Shown piece after piece: positions 26,610 to 39,972 of a DNA stretch of 64,000 bases. Every line of letters begins with the position of its first letter. Positions within the stretch are counted from its first letter, which is position 1. The notes beneath the pieces are model-generated. The model saw only the letters and a program-made list of their open reading frames with translations, ran no database searches and was not told where the DNA came from. The DNA is from Nocardioides hwasunensis (GTDB taxonomy: Bacteria; Actinomycetota; Actinomycetes; Propionibacteriales; Nocardioidaceae), in the NCBI RefSeq assembly GCF_014779665.1, contig NZ_JACXYY010000005.1, forward strand, positions 310,001 through 374,000, given 5' to 3'. The position numbers and the translations under genes were made by a program.

Positions 26610-27191
26610 ATGCCCAGCAGCTTCCGCGTCCCGCAGGCCAGCCTCGACGGGGTCTACGGCGCGATCATGACCCGTGTGGCGAGGCGCATGTGGGGCCAGG
26701 TCCCCGACAACGCCTACGTGCTCTGGCACCACCGGCCCGTGACCCGGGCGATCTTCGGCTTCGAGCAGAAGGTCGCGCGGTGGAAGGCCCTCGACCCGCA
26801 CCTGAAGACGTACGCCGAGATGGCGGCCGCGGGCGTCATCGGCTGCTCGTGGTGCCTCGACTTCGGCTACTTCATGGCGCACGCCAAGGGCCTCGACGAG
26901 TCGAAGGTCCGCGAGGTGCCGCGCTGGCGCGAGTCCGAGGTGTTCACCGACCTCGAGCGCGACGTGATGGCGTACGCCGAGGCGATGTCGGTGACCCCGC
27001 CCGAGGTCACCGACGAGATGGTCTCCGCCCTCGACCGCCGGCTCGGTCACGCGGCCGTCGTGGAGCTGACCATGATGGTCGCCGTCGAGAACGAGCGCTC
27101 GCGCTTCAACTCGGCGATGGGTCTGGCCTCGCAGGGCTTCAGCGACGTCTGCGAGCTGCCGCTCGCCCGGGCCGGGGCGGCCGGCCAGTGA
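26610..27191 (+). CDS. Carboxymuconolactone decarboxylase-family protein (ECF41 partner)
   Basis: 193-residue AhpD/CMD-fold protein with a redox CxxC (GCSWCLDFG, about residues 82-90) followed by FMAHAKGLDESKV. Family members are peroxide-linked disulfide reductases or decarboxylases. Its main significance is context: ECF41 sigma factors are typically encoded beside a CMD, oxidoreductase or epimerase gene that they control. ATG 26610 follows AGGAGATGAC. Its stop overlaps the GTG of the sigma gene by 3 bp. Confidence 0.85.
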   Translation: MPSSFRVPQASLDGVYGAIMTRVARRMWGQVPDNAYVLWHHRPVTRAIFGFEQKVARWKALDPHLKTYAEMAAAGVIGCSWCLDFGYFMAHAKGLDESKVREVPRWRESEVFTDLERDVMAYAEAMSVTPPEVTDEMVSALDRRLGHAAVVELTMMVAVENERSRFNSAMGLASQGFSDVCELPLARAGAAGQ

Positions 27192-28051
27192 CCGAGCCCT
27201 TCCTCACCCACCGCAACCTGCTCTTCACGGTCTCCTACGAGATGCTCGGCTCGGCCGCCGATGCCGAGGACGTGCTGCAGGAGGTCTGGCTCCGGTGGGA
27301 CGGCGTCGCGGTGGGGGAGGTGCGCGACCCGCGCGCCTACCTCGTCCGGATGACCACCCGGCTCTCGCTCAACCGGCTCCGCACGCTCGCCCGGCGCCGC
27401 GAGGACTACGTCGGCACCTGGCTGCCCGAGCCGGTGCTCACCGTGCCCGACGTGGCGCAGGACGTCGAGCTGGCCGACAGCGTCTCGACCGCGATGCTGC
27501 TGGTGCTGGAGACGCTGCCGCCGGTCGAGCGGGCGGTGCTGGTGCTGCGCGAGGTCTTCGACGTGCCGTACGCCGAGATCGCCGAGGCGGTCGAGAAGTC
27601 CGAGCCGGCGGTGCGCCAGATCGCCCGCCGCGCGCGGGCGCACGTGGCCGAGCGCCGCCCGCGGACCGCGGTGAGCGTCGCGGAGCGCGACGCGGTGATC
27701 GAGCGGTTCCGCGCGGCGACCGAGACGGGCGACCTGCAGTCGTTGATGGACGTGCTGGCGCCCGACGTGGTGCTGATGACCGACGGGGGCGGCAAGGTGC
27801 AGGCCGCGCTCAGGCCGATCTTCGGGCGCGACAAGGTGCTGCGCTTCCTCACCGCGGTCACCCCGGACGCACTCGAGCTGGTGCCGGTGTGGCTCAACGG
27901 GTCGCCCGGGATCCAGTTCGTCATCGCCGGCCACCGCGACGGCGTCGGCACGATGCTCGTCGAGGACGGCGTGGTGACGCGGCTGTTCCTCGTGCGCAAC
28001 CCCGACAAGCTCGGCTCCGTCACCGACCCGGTCGACCTCGCCCGACTGTGA
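27188..28051 (+). CDS. ECF41-group RNA polymerase sigma factor
   Basis: 287 residues: sigma-70 region 2 (about 1-70; DAEDVLQEVWLRW), region 4 (about 105-160; LPPVERAVLVLREVFDVPY) and a SnoaL-like C-terminal domain that regulates activity. All three ECF41 hallmarks are present: WLPEP in the linker (about residue 78), DGGGK in the SnoaL-like domain (about 199) and NPDKL at the C-terminus (about 275). In this group the C-terminal domain replaces an anti-sigma factor. GTG 27188 overlaps the CMD stop, so the pair is coupled. The signal sensed is unknown. Confidence 0.92.
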   Translation: MTEPFLTHRNLLFTVSYEMLGSAADAEDVLQEVWLRWDGVAVGEVRDPRAYLVRMTTRLSLNRLRTLARRREDYVGTWLPEPVLTVPDVAQDVELADSVSTAMLLVLETLPPVERAVLVLREVFDVPYAEIAEAVEKSEPAVRQIARRARAHVAERRPRTAVSVAERDAVIERFRAATETGDLQSLMDVLAPDVVLMTDGGGKVQAALRPIFGRDKVLRFLTAVTPDALELVPVWLNGSPGIQFVIAGHRDGVGTMLVEDGVVTRLFLVRNPDKLGSVTDPVDLARL

Positions 28052-28058
28052 CGCCGAC

Positions 28059-28075
28059 GTTCGCGGTGGGCGAAC
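28059..28075. promoter_or_regulatory. Candidate ClgR site upstream of lon
   Basis: GTTCGC-GGTGG-GCGAAC, a perfect inverted repeat with a 5-nt spacer, 43 bp before the lon ATG. The CGC-N5-GCG core with A/T-containing flanks matches the site of ClgR, the activator of clp and lon genes in Streptomyces and Corynebacterium. A near-identical palindrome lies upstream of clpC at 58322-58338. Confidence 0.6.
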
Positions 28076-28118
28076 CGCGATCCGGAATCCCGACCGGCGC
28101 GAGGTGTGTTGAGAGGAC

Positions 28119-30491
<2,373 letters not shown>

Positions 30492-30501
30492 GGCCCGGAA
30501 A

Positions 30502-30579
30502 CGCTGTAACGCCGGGTTAGTGGCTCTACCCACCCCGTTGCAACAGGGGGGGAAGAGCCACCAACCCGGCGTTACAGCG
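30502..30579. repeat. 78-bp near-perfect palindrome between lon and ppa
   Basis: The two arms, starting CGCTGTAACGCCGGGTT on one side and its complement on the other, pair almost completely through a GTTGCAAC centre, with four mismatches in 39 pairs. It occupies most of the gap between the convergent lon and ppa genes. It can act as a bidirectional terminator, but it is far longer and more regular than needed and may be a palindromic mobile or REP-like element. Confidence 0.9.
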
Positions 30580-30612
30580 GCGGCTCGGCCCGCGCGGGGC
30601 GAGCGCCGAAGG

Positions 30613-31152
30613 TCAGGCGTTCTCGCCGAGGCTGTCGTCGGCGAGGTTGTCGACGTCGTTGCCGTGGCCCTCGGCCTTGAAGCGCTCGAAGGAGGCACGG
30701 ACCTCGGCCTCCGCCTCGGTGCGGCCGACCCAGTCGGCGCCCTCGACGGACTTGCCGGGCTCGAGGTCCTTGTAGACCTCGAAGAAGTGCTGGATCTCGA
30801 GGCGGTCGTACTTGGAGACGTGGTTGATGTCGCGGAGGTGCTCCAGGCGCGGGTCGTGGCTCGGCACGCAGAGGACCTTGTCGTCGCCACCGGCCTCGTC
30901 GGTCATCCGGAACATCCCGATCGCGCGGCACTCGATGAGGCAGCCCGGGAAGGTCGGCGACTGCAGGATCACGAGCGCGTCGAGCGGGTCGCCGTCCTGG
31001 CCGAGGGTGTTCTCGATGTAGCCGTAGTCGGCCGGGTAGGCGGTCGAGGTGAAGAGCATGCGGTCGAGGCGGATCCGCCCCGACTCGTGGTCGACCTCGT
31101 ACTTGTTGCGCTCACCCTTGGGGATCTCCACCAGCACGTCGAAGCTCTCCAC
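30613..31152 (-). CDS. ppa: Inorganic pyrophosphatase (family I)
   Basis: Cytoplasmic enzyme of about 179 residues that hydrolyses PPi and drives biosynthetic reactions. [20 protein letters not shown] (N-terminal active-site Lys, Glu, Arg) and the metal site DGDPLDALV (three Asp of the family signature) are intact; the end has the usual acidic tail. GTG 31152 is chosen because GGAGG lies 5 nt upstream and the first residues [12 protein letters not shown] align with other actinobacterial enzymes; an upstream extension is possible but unlikely. Confidence 0.95.
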   Translation of the reverse strand: MESFDVLVEIPKGERNKYEVDHESGRIRLDRMLFTSTAYPADYGYIENTLGQDGDPLDALVILQSPTFPGCLIECRAIGMFRMTDEAGGDDKVLCVPSHDPRLEHLRDINHVSKYDRLEIQHFFEVYKDLEPGKSVEGADWVGRTEAEAEVRASFERFKAEGHGNDVDNLADDSLGENA

Positions 31153-31252
31153 GTCTTCCTCCACACTCCCGGCACGCACTCGGGCCGTCTCAGTCACTCT
31201 GCCGCCCCGAGCGGGAGCCCGAGGCGAAGTCCTGGGGGCAGTGTCGCGCACA

Positions 31253-32752
31253 ATGGCCGCGATGCGCGAAGCAAGAGGGTCGAAAGATCGGGGACGTGAG
31301 GTACGCCACGTCCTCCGCAACTGGCTGCCACCCCTCCTGGTGCTCGCGCTGCTGGCAGCGGGGGTCGGTGCGTACCGCTTCGAGTGGGGCCAGCGCTACC
31401 TGCCGTGGCTGGCCGCCGACCCGGTCACCGAGCCCGAGCAGGTGCCACCGCCCGCCGGTCTCGACCTGCCCGCCTGGGCGGCGCCGGCGGTCGACGCCGA
31501 GCCGCTCGCCGTGACCGCGCCCGTGGTGCCCGACCGGGTGGAGCGGGCCGTCGCGCAGGCGCTCACCGACCCCGACCTCGGCCCTCACGTCGTCGGCGCC
31601 GTGACCTCGCTGACGCCCGGCTCGGAGGTCTGGACCTCCGGTGACGGGCGCTACCTCCCCGCCTCGACGACCAAGCTGCTCACCTTCGGCGCCGCGCTGC
31701 AGGTGCTCGGCCCCGACCACACGTTCACCACGAGGGTCGTGCGCGGCGAGGGTCCGCGCGACGTCGTGCTCGTGGGCGGCGGCGACCCGCTGCTCGCCAG
31801 CCAGCCCCTCGCGGTCGCCGAGGCGGAGTCGACGTACCCCGCCCGTGCCGACGTCTCCACGCTCGCCCTCGAGACCGCCGCGGCCCTCGGCGAGCAGGCC
31901 TGGGTCCGGGTCCGCTTCGACGACGGCCTCTTCAGCGGGCCGAGCGACAACCCCGCCTGGCGCCGCGACTACGTGCCCGACGACGTCGTCAGCCCGATCA
32001 CCGCGCTGATGGTCGACAGCGGGATCGCCCCCGACGGCCTCTCCCGCTCCGACGACCCGTCCCTGGCCGCCGCCCGAGTCTTCGGGGACGCCCTCCGTGC
32101 CGCCGGCGTGGAGGTGGTCGGTCAGCCCACGCGGGTCGGCGCACCCACCGACCCGGCCGGCAGCGCCGAGGAGCTGGCCTCGGTCGAGAGCGCGCCGCTG
32201 TCGGAGGTCGCCGAGCGCATCATCGACGTCAGCGACAACGAGGGTGCCGAGGTGGTCGCCCACCAGGTCGGCCTGGCGGTCTCCGGCACCGGCTCCTTCG
32301 AGGCCGGCGCGGCCGCCGTGCTCGAGACCCTCGGCGGCGTCGGAGTCGACGTGAGCGGCGACGAGGTGTACGACGGCTCCGGCCTGTCGCGTCGCAACCG
32401 GGTCTCGACCTCCACGCTGCTGCAGCTGATCCAGCACGCCTCGGGACCCGACGGGGAGGTGATGCGGAGCATCGTCACCGGGCTGCCGGTGGCGGGCTTC
32501 ACCGGCTCACTGACCTCCCGGTTCGCCGGGGGGCCGGCGATCGCGCGCGGCCTCGTGCGCGCCAAGACCGGCACGCTCACCGGCGTGCACGCGCTCGCCG
32601 GCATCGCGGTCGACCGCGACGGGCAGCCGCTGGCGTTCGTGCTCGCGGCCGACCGGGTGGCCCCGGAGGACTCCCTCGACGCCCGCGAGGCGCTCGACCG
32701 GGCCGCCGCCAGGATCGCGGCCTGCCGCTGCTCGGCGTCCGCCGCCGGTTGA
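31253..32752 (+). CDS. dacB: D-alanyl-D-alanine carboxypeptidase/endopeptidase (PBP4 type)
   Basis: Penicillin-binding protein of about 499 residues that trims peptidoglycan stem peptides. An N-terminal hydrophobic helix ([18 protein letters not shown]) directs export or anchors it. Active-site motifs are SxxK (PASTTKLL, about residue 140), SxN (DVSDNEGAE, about 327) and KTG ([10 protein letters not shown], about 438). The insertion between SxxK and SxN is typical of PBP4. ATG 31253, ATG 31262 and GTG 31241 are all plausible starts. Its stop codon is supplied by repeat C2. It precedes DUF2342-tilS-hpt-ftsH as in most actinobacteria. Confidence 0.92.
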   Translation: MAAMREARGSKDRGREVRHVLRNWLPPLLVLALLAAGVGAYRFEWGQRYLPWLAADPVTEPEQVPPPAGLDLPAWAAPAVDAEPLAVTAPVVPDRVERAVAQALTDPDLGPHVVGAVTSLTPGSEVWTSGDGRYLPASTTKLLTFGAALQVLGPDHTFTTRVVRGEGPRDVVLVGGGDPLLASQPLAVAEAESTYPARADVSTLALETAAALGEQAWVRVRFDDGLFSGPSDNPAWRRDYVPDDVVSPITALMVDSGIAPDGLSRSDDPSLAAARVFGDALRAAGVEVVGQPTRVGAPTDPAGSAEELASVESAPLSEVAERIIDVSDNEGAEVVAHQVGLAVSGTGSFEAGAAAVLETLGGVGVDVSGDEVYDGSGLSRRNRVSTSTLLQLIQHASGPDGEVMRSIVTGLPVAGFTGSLTSRFAGGPAIARGLVRAKTGTLTGVHALAGIAVDRDGQPLAFVLAADRVAPEDSLDAREALDRAAARIAACRCSASAAG

Positions 32753-32852
32753 GCAGGGCGCCCTGGCGCCCGTGCCGAGACCACGGCCACCCCTGGGAGA
32801 TGGGTCTCGACACGCAGTCGCGAGCCCGGTCGCGTGCTTGCTCCACCTCCCG
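32742..32852. repeat. Inverted intergenic repeat, copy C2
   Basis: CCGCCGGTTGAGCAGGGCGCCCTGGCGCCCGTGCCGAGACC matches C1 closely (shown here as a whole it runs 32742-32782) and is followed by a degraded inverted partner beginning GGTCTCGACACG (32818). The TGA stop of dacB lies inside the repeat, so its last residues are repeat-encoded. The GGGCGCC / GGCGCCC hairpin probably ends the dacB transcript. Confidence 0.65.
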
Positions 32853-32897
32853 CCCCACGCCGCGAGCTCATTCTTCGCTCCCGGCTAGTGTCGTGAC

Positions 32898-33914
32898 ATG
32901 AACCTCGTCGACTGGGACTTCGCCGTGACTGTGGGGTCCCGGATCGCCGGACCGGGGCCGGACGTGTCCCCCGACGAGGCCGCCGCGGCCGTGCTCGAGC
33001 TGCGGGAGGGTGCCGCCCGCTCGACGCCGCTCGTCGGCGACTACACGGGCCTGCAGACGCGTCCCGGCACCGCACCGGTGCTGGTGGTCGACCGGCCGGG
33101 CTGGCTGCGCGCCAACGCCGACGGCTTCGCCACGATCCTCGACCCCATCGTCGCGAAGGTCGCCGAGAAGAAGGGGCGGCCGTCTCCGTTCGCCGAGGCG
33201 ATCGGCTCGCGCGTCACCGGCGCCGAGGTCGGCCTGATGCTCGGCTTCCTCGGCTCGAAGGTGCTGGGCCAGTTCGACCCGTTCTTCGCCCCACACGGGC
33301 GCCTGCTCCTCGTCGCCCCCAACATCGTGCACGTCGAGCGCGAGATCGGCGCCGACCCGAGCGACTTCCGGCTGTGGGTGTGCCTGCACGAGGAGACCCA
33401 CCGGGTGCAGTTCACCGCGAACCCGTGGCTCGGTGACCACCTCCTCGCCCAGATGCAGGGCATCGCCGACACCATCGAGCCCAGCGCCCTCCTCGACGGC
33501 CTGCGCCGCGGGGCCGAGGCCATCCGCGGCGGCAACGGCAGCGTCCTCGACCTGGTGTCGTCGCCCGAGCAGAAGGAGATCCTCGACCGGGTCACCGGCG
33601 TGATGTCGCTGCTCGAGGGCCACGCCGACGTGGTGATGGACGGCGTCGGCCCGACGGTCATCCCCTCGGTCAAGCAGATCCGCAAGAAGTTCAACCGACG
33701 GCGCCAGGGCATCGGCTCGCTCGACAAGCTGCTCCGACGGCTCCTCGGCCTCGACGCCAAGATGGCCCAGTACCGTGACGGCGCCGTCTTCGTGCGCCAC
33801 GTCGTCGACAAGGTCGGCATGGAGGAGTTCAACGCGATCTGGACCGGCCCTGAGACGCTTCCCTCGAAGGCCGAGATCAGCGACCCCGACGCGTGGGTCG
33901 CCCGCGTGCTGTGA
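32898..33914 (+). CDS. Zinc-dependent metalloprotease-like protein (DUF2342)
   Basis: 338 residues of the actinobacterial family often labelled coenzyme F420 biosynthesis-associated. Zincin signature HEETH in VCLHEETHRVQF (about residue 160) with a further Glu/His region in LLEGHADVVMDG (about 240). The conserved position beside tilS and hpt suggests a housekeeping role, but no function has been shown for this product. ATG 32898 has TAGTGT 6 nt upstream, so it is probably leaderless. tilS overlaps its end by 4 bp. Confidence 0.85.
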   Translation: MNLVDWDFAVTVGSRIAGPGPDVSPDEAAAAVLELREGAARSTPLVGDYTGLQTRPGTAPVLVVDRPGWLRANADGFATILDPIVAKVAEKKGRPSPFAEAIGSRVTGAEVGLMLGFLGSKVLGQFDPFFAPHGRLLLVAPNIVHVEREIGADPSDFRLWVCLHEETHRVQFTANPWLGDHLLAQMQGIADTIEPSALLDGLRRGAEAIRGGNGSVLDLVSSPEQKEILDRVTGVMSLLEGHADVVMDGVGPTVIPSVKQIRKKFNRRRQGIGSLDKLLRRLLGLDAKMAQYRDGAVFVRHVVDKVGMEEFNAIWTGPETLPSKAEISDPDAWVARVL

Positions 33915-34894
33915 CGCTCCACCCCTCGGTCGCCGCGGTCCGGGTGCCCGTCCGGGCCGAGCTCTCCCGGCTGGGTCCCGGGGACGTCGTCGCGGTCGCC
34001 TGCAGTGGTGGCGCCGACTCGCTGGCCCTGGCCTCCGCCGCGGTCTTCGAGGGTCACAAGCTCGGCCTGCGGGTGGCGGGGGTGACCGTCGACCACGGGC
34101 TCCAGCCCGGCTCGGCCGAGCAGGCGGAGCGCGTGGTCGCCCAGCTCGGTGCGATCGGTGTCGACGAGACGCTCACCGCCCGGGTGGAGGTCGACATCGC
34201 CTCCGGCCTCGGGCCCGAGGCCGCTGCGCGGGAGGCGAGGTACGCCGTCCTGGAGCAGGTCGCGGTCCACCTCGACGCCCGCCTGGTGCTGCTCGGCCAC
34301 ACGCTCGACGACCAGGCCGAGACCGTCCTGCTCGGCCTCGCCCGCGGCTCGGGCGGTCGTTCGCTGCAGGGCATGCGCCGAGGGTTCGGGGTCTTCGCGC
34401 GCCCGCTGCTCGGCGTACGCCGTGACGACACCGTGACCGCCTGCCAGGTCGAGGGCCTGGGCGCCTGGGACGACCCGCACAACCACGACCCCGGCTACAC
34501 CCGCGTCCGGGTGCGCGACCGGGTGCTGCCGGTGCTCGAGGAGGAGCTCGGCCCCGGCGTCGCCCGGGCCCTGGCCCGCACCGCCGACCAGCTCCGCGAG
34601 GACACGTCGCTGCTCGAGGCGCTGGCCGACGAGGCGCTGGCACGGGCCGTGCGACCCGACGGGCTCGACGTCGACACCCTGGCCGCCGAGCCGGCCGCCC
34701 TGCGGCACCGGGTGATCCACCGGTCCGCACTCGACGCAGGCGTGCCGGCCTCGGAGCTCACCCGCGCGCACGTGCTCGAGGTCGACCGGCTGCTGGTCGC
34801 CTGGCGCGGGCAGCGCTGGGTCGACCTCCCCGGCCCGCGGCGGGCGGTGCGCCGTGACGGGCAGCTCGCGATCGAGGCCCCGCCCGCGTCCTGA
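33911..34894 (+). CDS. tilS: tRNA(Ile)-lysidine synthetase
   Basis: Modifies the wobble C of the CAU-anticodon tRNA-Ile to lysidine, changing both codon and amino-acid identity; essential in most bacteria. 327 residues. The PP-loop is ACSGGADSLALA (about residues 32-43), HTLDDQAETVLLGLARGSG is the second family motif, and the C-terminal domain is the short actinobacterial form. GTG 33911 overlaps the stop of the DUF2342 gene by 4 bp. Confidence 0.95.
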   Translation: MTLHPSVAAVRVPVRAELSRLGPGDVVAVACSGGADSLALASAAVFEGHKLGLRVAGVTVDHGLQPGSAEQAERVVAQLGAIGVDETLTARVEVDIASGLGPEAAAREARYAVLEQVAVHLDARLVLLGHTLDDQAETVLLGLARGSGGRSLQGMRRGFGVFARPLLGVRRDDTVTACQVEGLGAWDDPHNHDPGYTRVRVRDRVLPVLEEELGPGVARALARTADQLREDTSLLEALADEALARAVRPDGLDVDTLAAEPAALRHRVIHRSALDAGVPASELTRAHVLEVDRLLVAWRGQRWVDLPGPRRAVRRDGQLAIEAPPAS

Positions 34895-34944
34895 CGTCGC
34901 CCTCCTGAAATGATGCGGCCCGCCAGATGGGCGTGACCTCGTGG

Positions 34945-34972
34945 GTGGGTACGGGGTTGAGCAGGTACCCAC
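34945..34972 (+). promoter_or_regulatory. Inverted repeat in leader of the response regulator
   Basis: GTGGGTAC-N12-GTACCCAC, a perfect 8-bp inverted repeat ending 17 nt before the ATG at 34990. It could be an RNA hairpin or a dimer operator. It separates the regulator from tilS. Confidence 0.45.
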
Positions 34973-34989
34973 ACCTCGAGGGGGAAGAG

Positions 34990-35418
34990 ATGCACCGAGT
35001 GCTGGTCGTCGACGACGAGCCTGATGTCAGGGACCTGGTCACCCTCATGCTGCGTCGCGCGGGATACGAGGTCCACAGCGTCGCCGACCCCCGCGAGGCC
35101 ATCGCCGCCGCGGAGGACGTACGACCCGACGCGGCCGTCCTCGACTGGAGCATGCCGGGCATGAACGGTGGCCAGCTGTGCTCCCTGGTCCGCGAGCACC
35201 CCGAGCTCGGGGACCTGCCCGTGCTCATCCTGACCGCCCACGCCGACCGGCAGACCCGGGACCGGGCGTTCGCGTCCGGGGCGGACGACTTCATGTCGAA
35301 GCCCTTCACCCTCGCCGAGCTCACCCGGGCGATGGCGGGGCTGATCGACTCGCGTGACCGGGCCGGCGCCGCTCGGTCGGCACCCCTCGGACTGCCCGGC
35401 CCTGACGGCGCGCCCTAG
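34990..35418 (+). CDS. Single-domain response regulator
   Basis: 142 residues, only a receiver domain. VLVVDDEPD holds the acidic pair, the phospho-accepting Asp is in AVLDWSMPG (about residue 52), Thr in ILTAH and Lys in MSKPFT complete the active site. With no output domain it must act by protein contact, as CheY-like or stand-alone phosphorelay regulators do. ATG 34990 follows GGGGAAGAG. It sits between tilS and hpt, which usually adjoin in actinobacteria, so it looks like a later insertion. A partner kinase is not adjacent. Confidence 0.88.
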   Translation: MHRVLVVDDEPDVRDLVTLMLRRAGYEVHSVADPREAIAAAEDVRPDAAVLDWSMPGMNGGQLCSLVREHPELGDLPVLILTAHADRQTRDRAFASGADDFMSKPFTLAELTRAMAGLIDSRDRAGAARSAPLGLPGPDGAP

Positions 35419-35427
35419 GCTGCAGCC

Positions 35428-35979
35428 ATGGACACGTCCCACGTGGAGCACGACCTGGTCAACGTCCTCTTCAGCGAGGCCCAGATCCAGCAGCGGCTGG
35501 GCGAGATGGCCCTGCAGATCACCGAGGACTACGAGGGGCGTGACCTGCTGGTGGTCGGCGTCCTGCGCGGGGCGGTGATGGTCATGGCCGACCTGGCGCG
35601 CGCGATGCCGCGCCACCTGGAGATGGACTGGATGGCGGTCAGCTCCTACGGCTCGGGCACGAAGTCGAGCGGTGTCGTGCGGATCCTCAAGGACCTCGAC
35701 ACCGACATCAGCGGTCGCGACGTGCTGATCGTCGACGAGATCATCGACACCGGCCTGACGCTGAGCTGGCTGGTCAACAACCTGTCCAGCCGCAGCCCCG
35801 CCAGCGTCGAGATCGCCACGCTGCTGCGCAAGCCGGAGGCGCTGTCGATGCCCGTCGAGCCCAAGTACGTCGGCTGGGACATCCCCAACGAGTTCGTCGT
35901 CGGCTACGGCCTGGACTACCGCGAGCGCTACCGCAACCTGCGTGACATCGGCACCCTCGCGCCCCACGTCTACTCCTGA
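35428..35979 (+). CDS. hpt: Hypoxanthine phosphoribosyltransferase
   Basis: Purine-salvage enzyme of 183 residues converting hypoxanthine (and guanine) with PRPP to the nucleotide. The PRPP-binding motif is VLIVDEIIDTGLTL (about residues 98-111), and GVLRGAVMVMADLARA and YVGWDIPNEFVVGYGLDY are typical of the family. ATG 35428 has TAGGCT 6 nt upstream, so it is probably leaderless. It precedes ftsH as in mycobacteria. Confidence 0.95.
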   Translation: MDTSHVEHDLVNVLFSEAQIQQRLGEMALQITEDYEGRDLLVVGVLRGAVMVMADLARAMPRHLEMDWMAVSSYGSGTKSSGVVRILKDLDTDISGRDVLIVDEIIDTGLTLSWLVNNLSSRSPASVEIATLLRKPEALSMPVEPKYVGWDIPNEFVVGYGLDYRERYRNLRDIGTLAPHVYS

Positions 35980-36094
35980 TCCGCCGGTCGACCCCGCCCG
36001 CGGCGTCGCCAGGCTTCACCCCGCCTGAAACAATGGTGTCCGAGCGGCGTGTAGCGTCGCGTCATTCATCTGTCGACACACTCGAAAGTTGCCT

Positions 36095-38148
<2,054 letters not shown>

Positions 38149-38152
<4 letters not shown>

Positions 38153-38769
38153 CCGACCGGATCTCCACGCCGGAGGTGGCGCCCGAGGAGGTGCCGCCGT
38201 TCGACCACGCGCGGGCCGAGGCTGCGGTCCGCGAGCTGCTCGCCGCCATCGGCGAGGACCCCGACCGCGAGGGGCTGCTCGAGACGCCGGCGCGGGTGGC
38301 TCGGGCGTACGCCGAGCTGACGCAGGGCATGCGCCAGACCGCGGCGGAGATGCTCACCACCACCTTCGACCTCGGCCACGACGAGATGGTGCTGGTCCGC
38401 GACATCGAGCTGTGGTCGATGTGCGAGCACCACCTCGTGCCCTTCACCGGCGTCGCCCACGTCGGCTACATCCCGGCCGAGAGCGGCAAGATCACCGGTC
38501 TGTCCAAGCTCGCCCGGCTCGTCGACGTCTACGCCAAGCGTCCGCAGGTCCAGGAGCGGCTGACCACCCAGGTCGCCGACGCGCTCATGGAGATCCTCGA
38601 GGCACGCGGTGCCATCGTGGTGATCGAGGCCGAGCACCTCTGCATGACCATGCGCGGGGTGCGCAAGGCCGGGGCCCGCACGATCACCTCCGCGGTGCGC
38701 GGCACGATGCTGACCGACCAGGCCACCCGCGCCGAGGCGATGTCGCTGATCCACGCGGGATCCAGGTGA
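38149..38769 (+). CDS. folE: GTP cyclohydrolase I
   Basis: First step of folate synthesis, GTP to 7,8-dihydroneopterin triphosphate. 206 residues. The zinc Cys and His are in [11 protein letters not shown] (about residues 87-97), with the third ligand in [11 protein letters not shown] (about 161-171); the substrate loop is [21 protein letters not shown] 38149 overlaps the ftsH stop by 4 bp and the end overlaps folP by 4 bp, so the fol genes are a tightly coupled operon behind ftsH. Confidence 0.97.
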
Positions 38770-39608
38770 GCGAGGGCGCCGCGCCGCGTCCCCCCCGGGT
38801 GATGGGCATCGTCAACGTCACCCCCGACTCCTTCTCCGACGGCGGCCTCTACGACACCACCGACGCGGCCGTCGCCCACGGGCGCGAGCTGCTGGCGCAG
38901 GGTGCCGACCTGCTCGACATCGGCGGCGAGTCCACCCGGCCCGGCGCCACCCGTCCCCTCGTCGCCGAGGAGCTCGACCGCGTCGTCCCGGTGATCCGCG
39001 AGCTCGCCGAAGGCGGTGCCCTGGTGTCGGTCGACACGATGCGCGCCGAGGTCGCCGAGGCGGCCCTCGCGGCCGGCGCCCGGATCGTCAACGACGTCTC
39101 CGGCGGACTCGCCGACCCCCGCATCCTCGACGTCGTCGCCGGCAGTGGCGCCACCTACGTCGCCATGCACTGGCGCGCCCACGCCGACCGGATGCGGGAC
39201 TTCACCGACTACTCGCCGGACGGTGTCGTCGACACCGTGCGCCGCGAGCTGGGCGAGCGGCTCGAGGCGATCGAGGCCGCCGGGATCGGCCGCGAGCGGG
39301 TGCTGCTCGACCCGGGCCTGGGCTTCGCCAAGGAGCCGCGGCACAACTGGGAGCTGCTCGCCGCGCTCGACGTGCTGCACGGGCTGGGCTGCCCGCTGCT
39401 GGTCGGCGCGAGCCGCAAGTCGTTCCTCGGCTCCCTGCTGGCCCGCGACGGCCGTCCGCGCTCGATCGAGGACCGTGAGCACGCGCACGTGGCGCTGGTC
39501 GCGCTGCTGGCCGACCGGGGCGTCGACTGTCTCCGCGTGCACGACGTACGAGCCACCCGCGACGCGCTCGCGGTGGCAGCAGCGATGGGAGCGGTCAGTG
39601 ACCGATGA
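38766..39608 (+). CDS. folP: Dihydropteroate synthase
   Basis: Joins dihydropterin pyrophosphate with p-aminobenzoate; the sulfonamide target. 280 residues. [13 protein letters not shown] (about 15-27), [11 protein letters not shown] (about 57-67), NDVSGG and [10 protein letters not shown] (about 214-223) are the standard loops and substrate sites. GTG 38766 overlaps folE, and folB begins 11 bp inside its end. Confidence 0.97.
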   Translation: MSEGAAPRPPRVMGIVNVTPDSFSDGGLYDTTDAAVAHGRELLAQGADLLDIGGESTRPGATRPLVAEELDRVVPVIRELAEGGALVSVDTMRAEVAEAALAAGARIVNDVSGGLADPRILDVVAGSGATYVAMHWRAHADRMRDFTDYSPDGVVDTVRRELGERLEAIEAAGIGRERVLLDPGLGFAKEPRHNWELLAALDVLHGLGCPLLVGASRKSFLGSLLARDGRPRSIEDREHAHVALVALLADRGVDCLRVHDVRATRDALAVAAAMGAVSDR

Positions 39609-39972
39609 GCTCTCCGTGTCGGGGATCGAGTGCTGGGCCCACCACGGCGTCTTCGAGTTCGAGCGGCGCGAGGGGCAGACCTTCGTGGTCGACCTGGTCC
39701 TCGGCATCGACACCCGACCCGCGGCCGCCTCGGACGACCTGGCGGACACGGTCAACTACGGCTCGCTGACGACCGACGTGAAGGCCGCCGTGGAGCGCGA
39801 GCCGGTCGACCTGATAGAAACCGTCGCGCAACGCATCGCGGATGTGTGCCTGTTGGACACTCGTGTTGAATGGGCGCGAGTCACGCTCCACAAACCTGAT
39901 GCCCCCATCGACGCGACGTACTCGGACGTCGCGCTGACGATCACCAGAACGCGAGGCAACGCTCATGACTGA
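39598..39972 (+). CDS. folB: Dihydroneopterin aldolase
   Basis: Converts dihydroneopterin to 6-hydroxymethyl-dihydropterin and glycolaldehyde. 124 residues. GIECWAHHGVFEFER (N-terminal substrate site), the catalytic Lys in VTLHKPDAPI (about residue 101) and NYGSLTTDV are family motifs. GTG 39598 lies 11 bp inside folP; the end overlaps folK by 8 bp. Confidence 0.95.
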   Translation: MTDELSVSGIECWAHHGVFEFERREGQTFVVDLVLGIDTRPAAASDDLADTVNYGSLTTDVKAAVEREPVDLIETVAQRIADVCLLDTRVEWARVTLHKPDAPIDATYSDVALTITRTRGNAHD

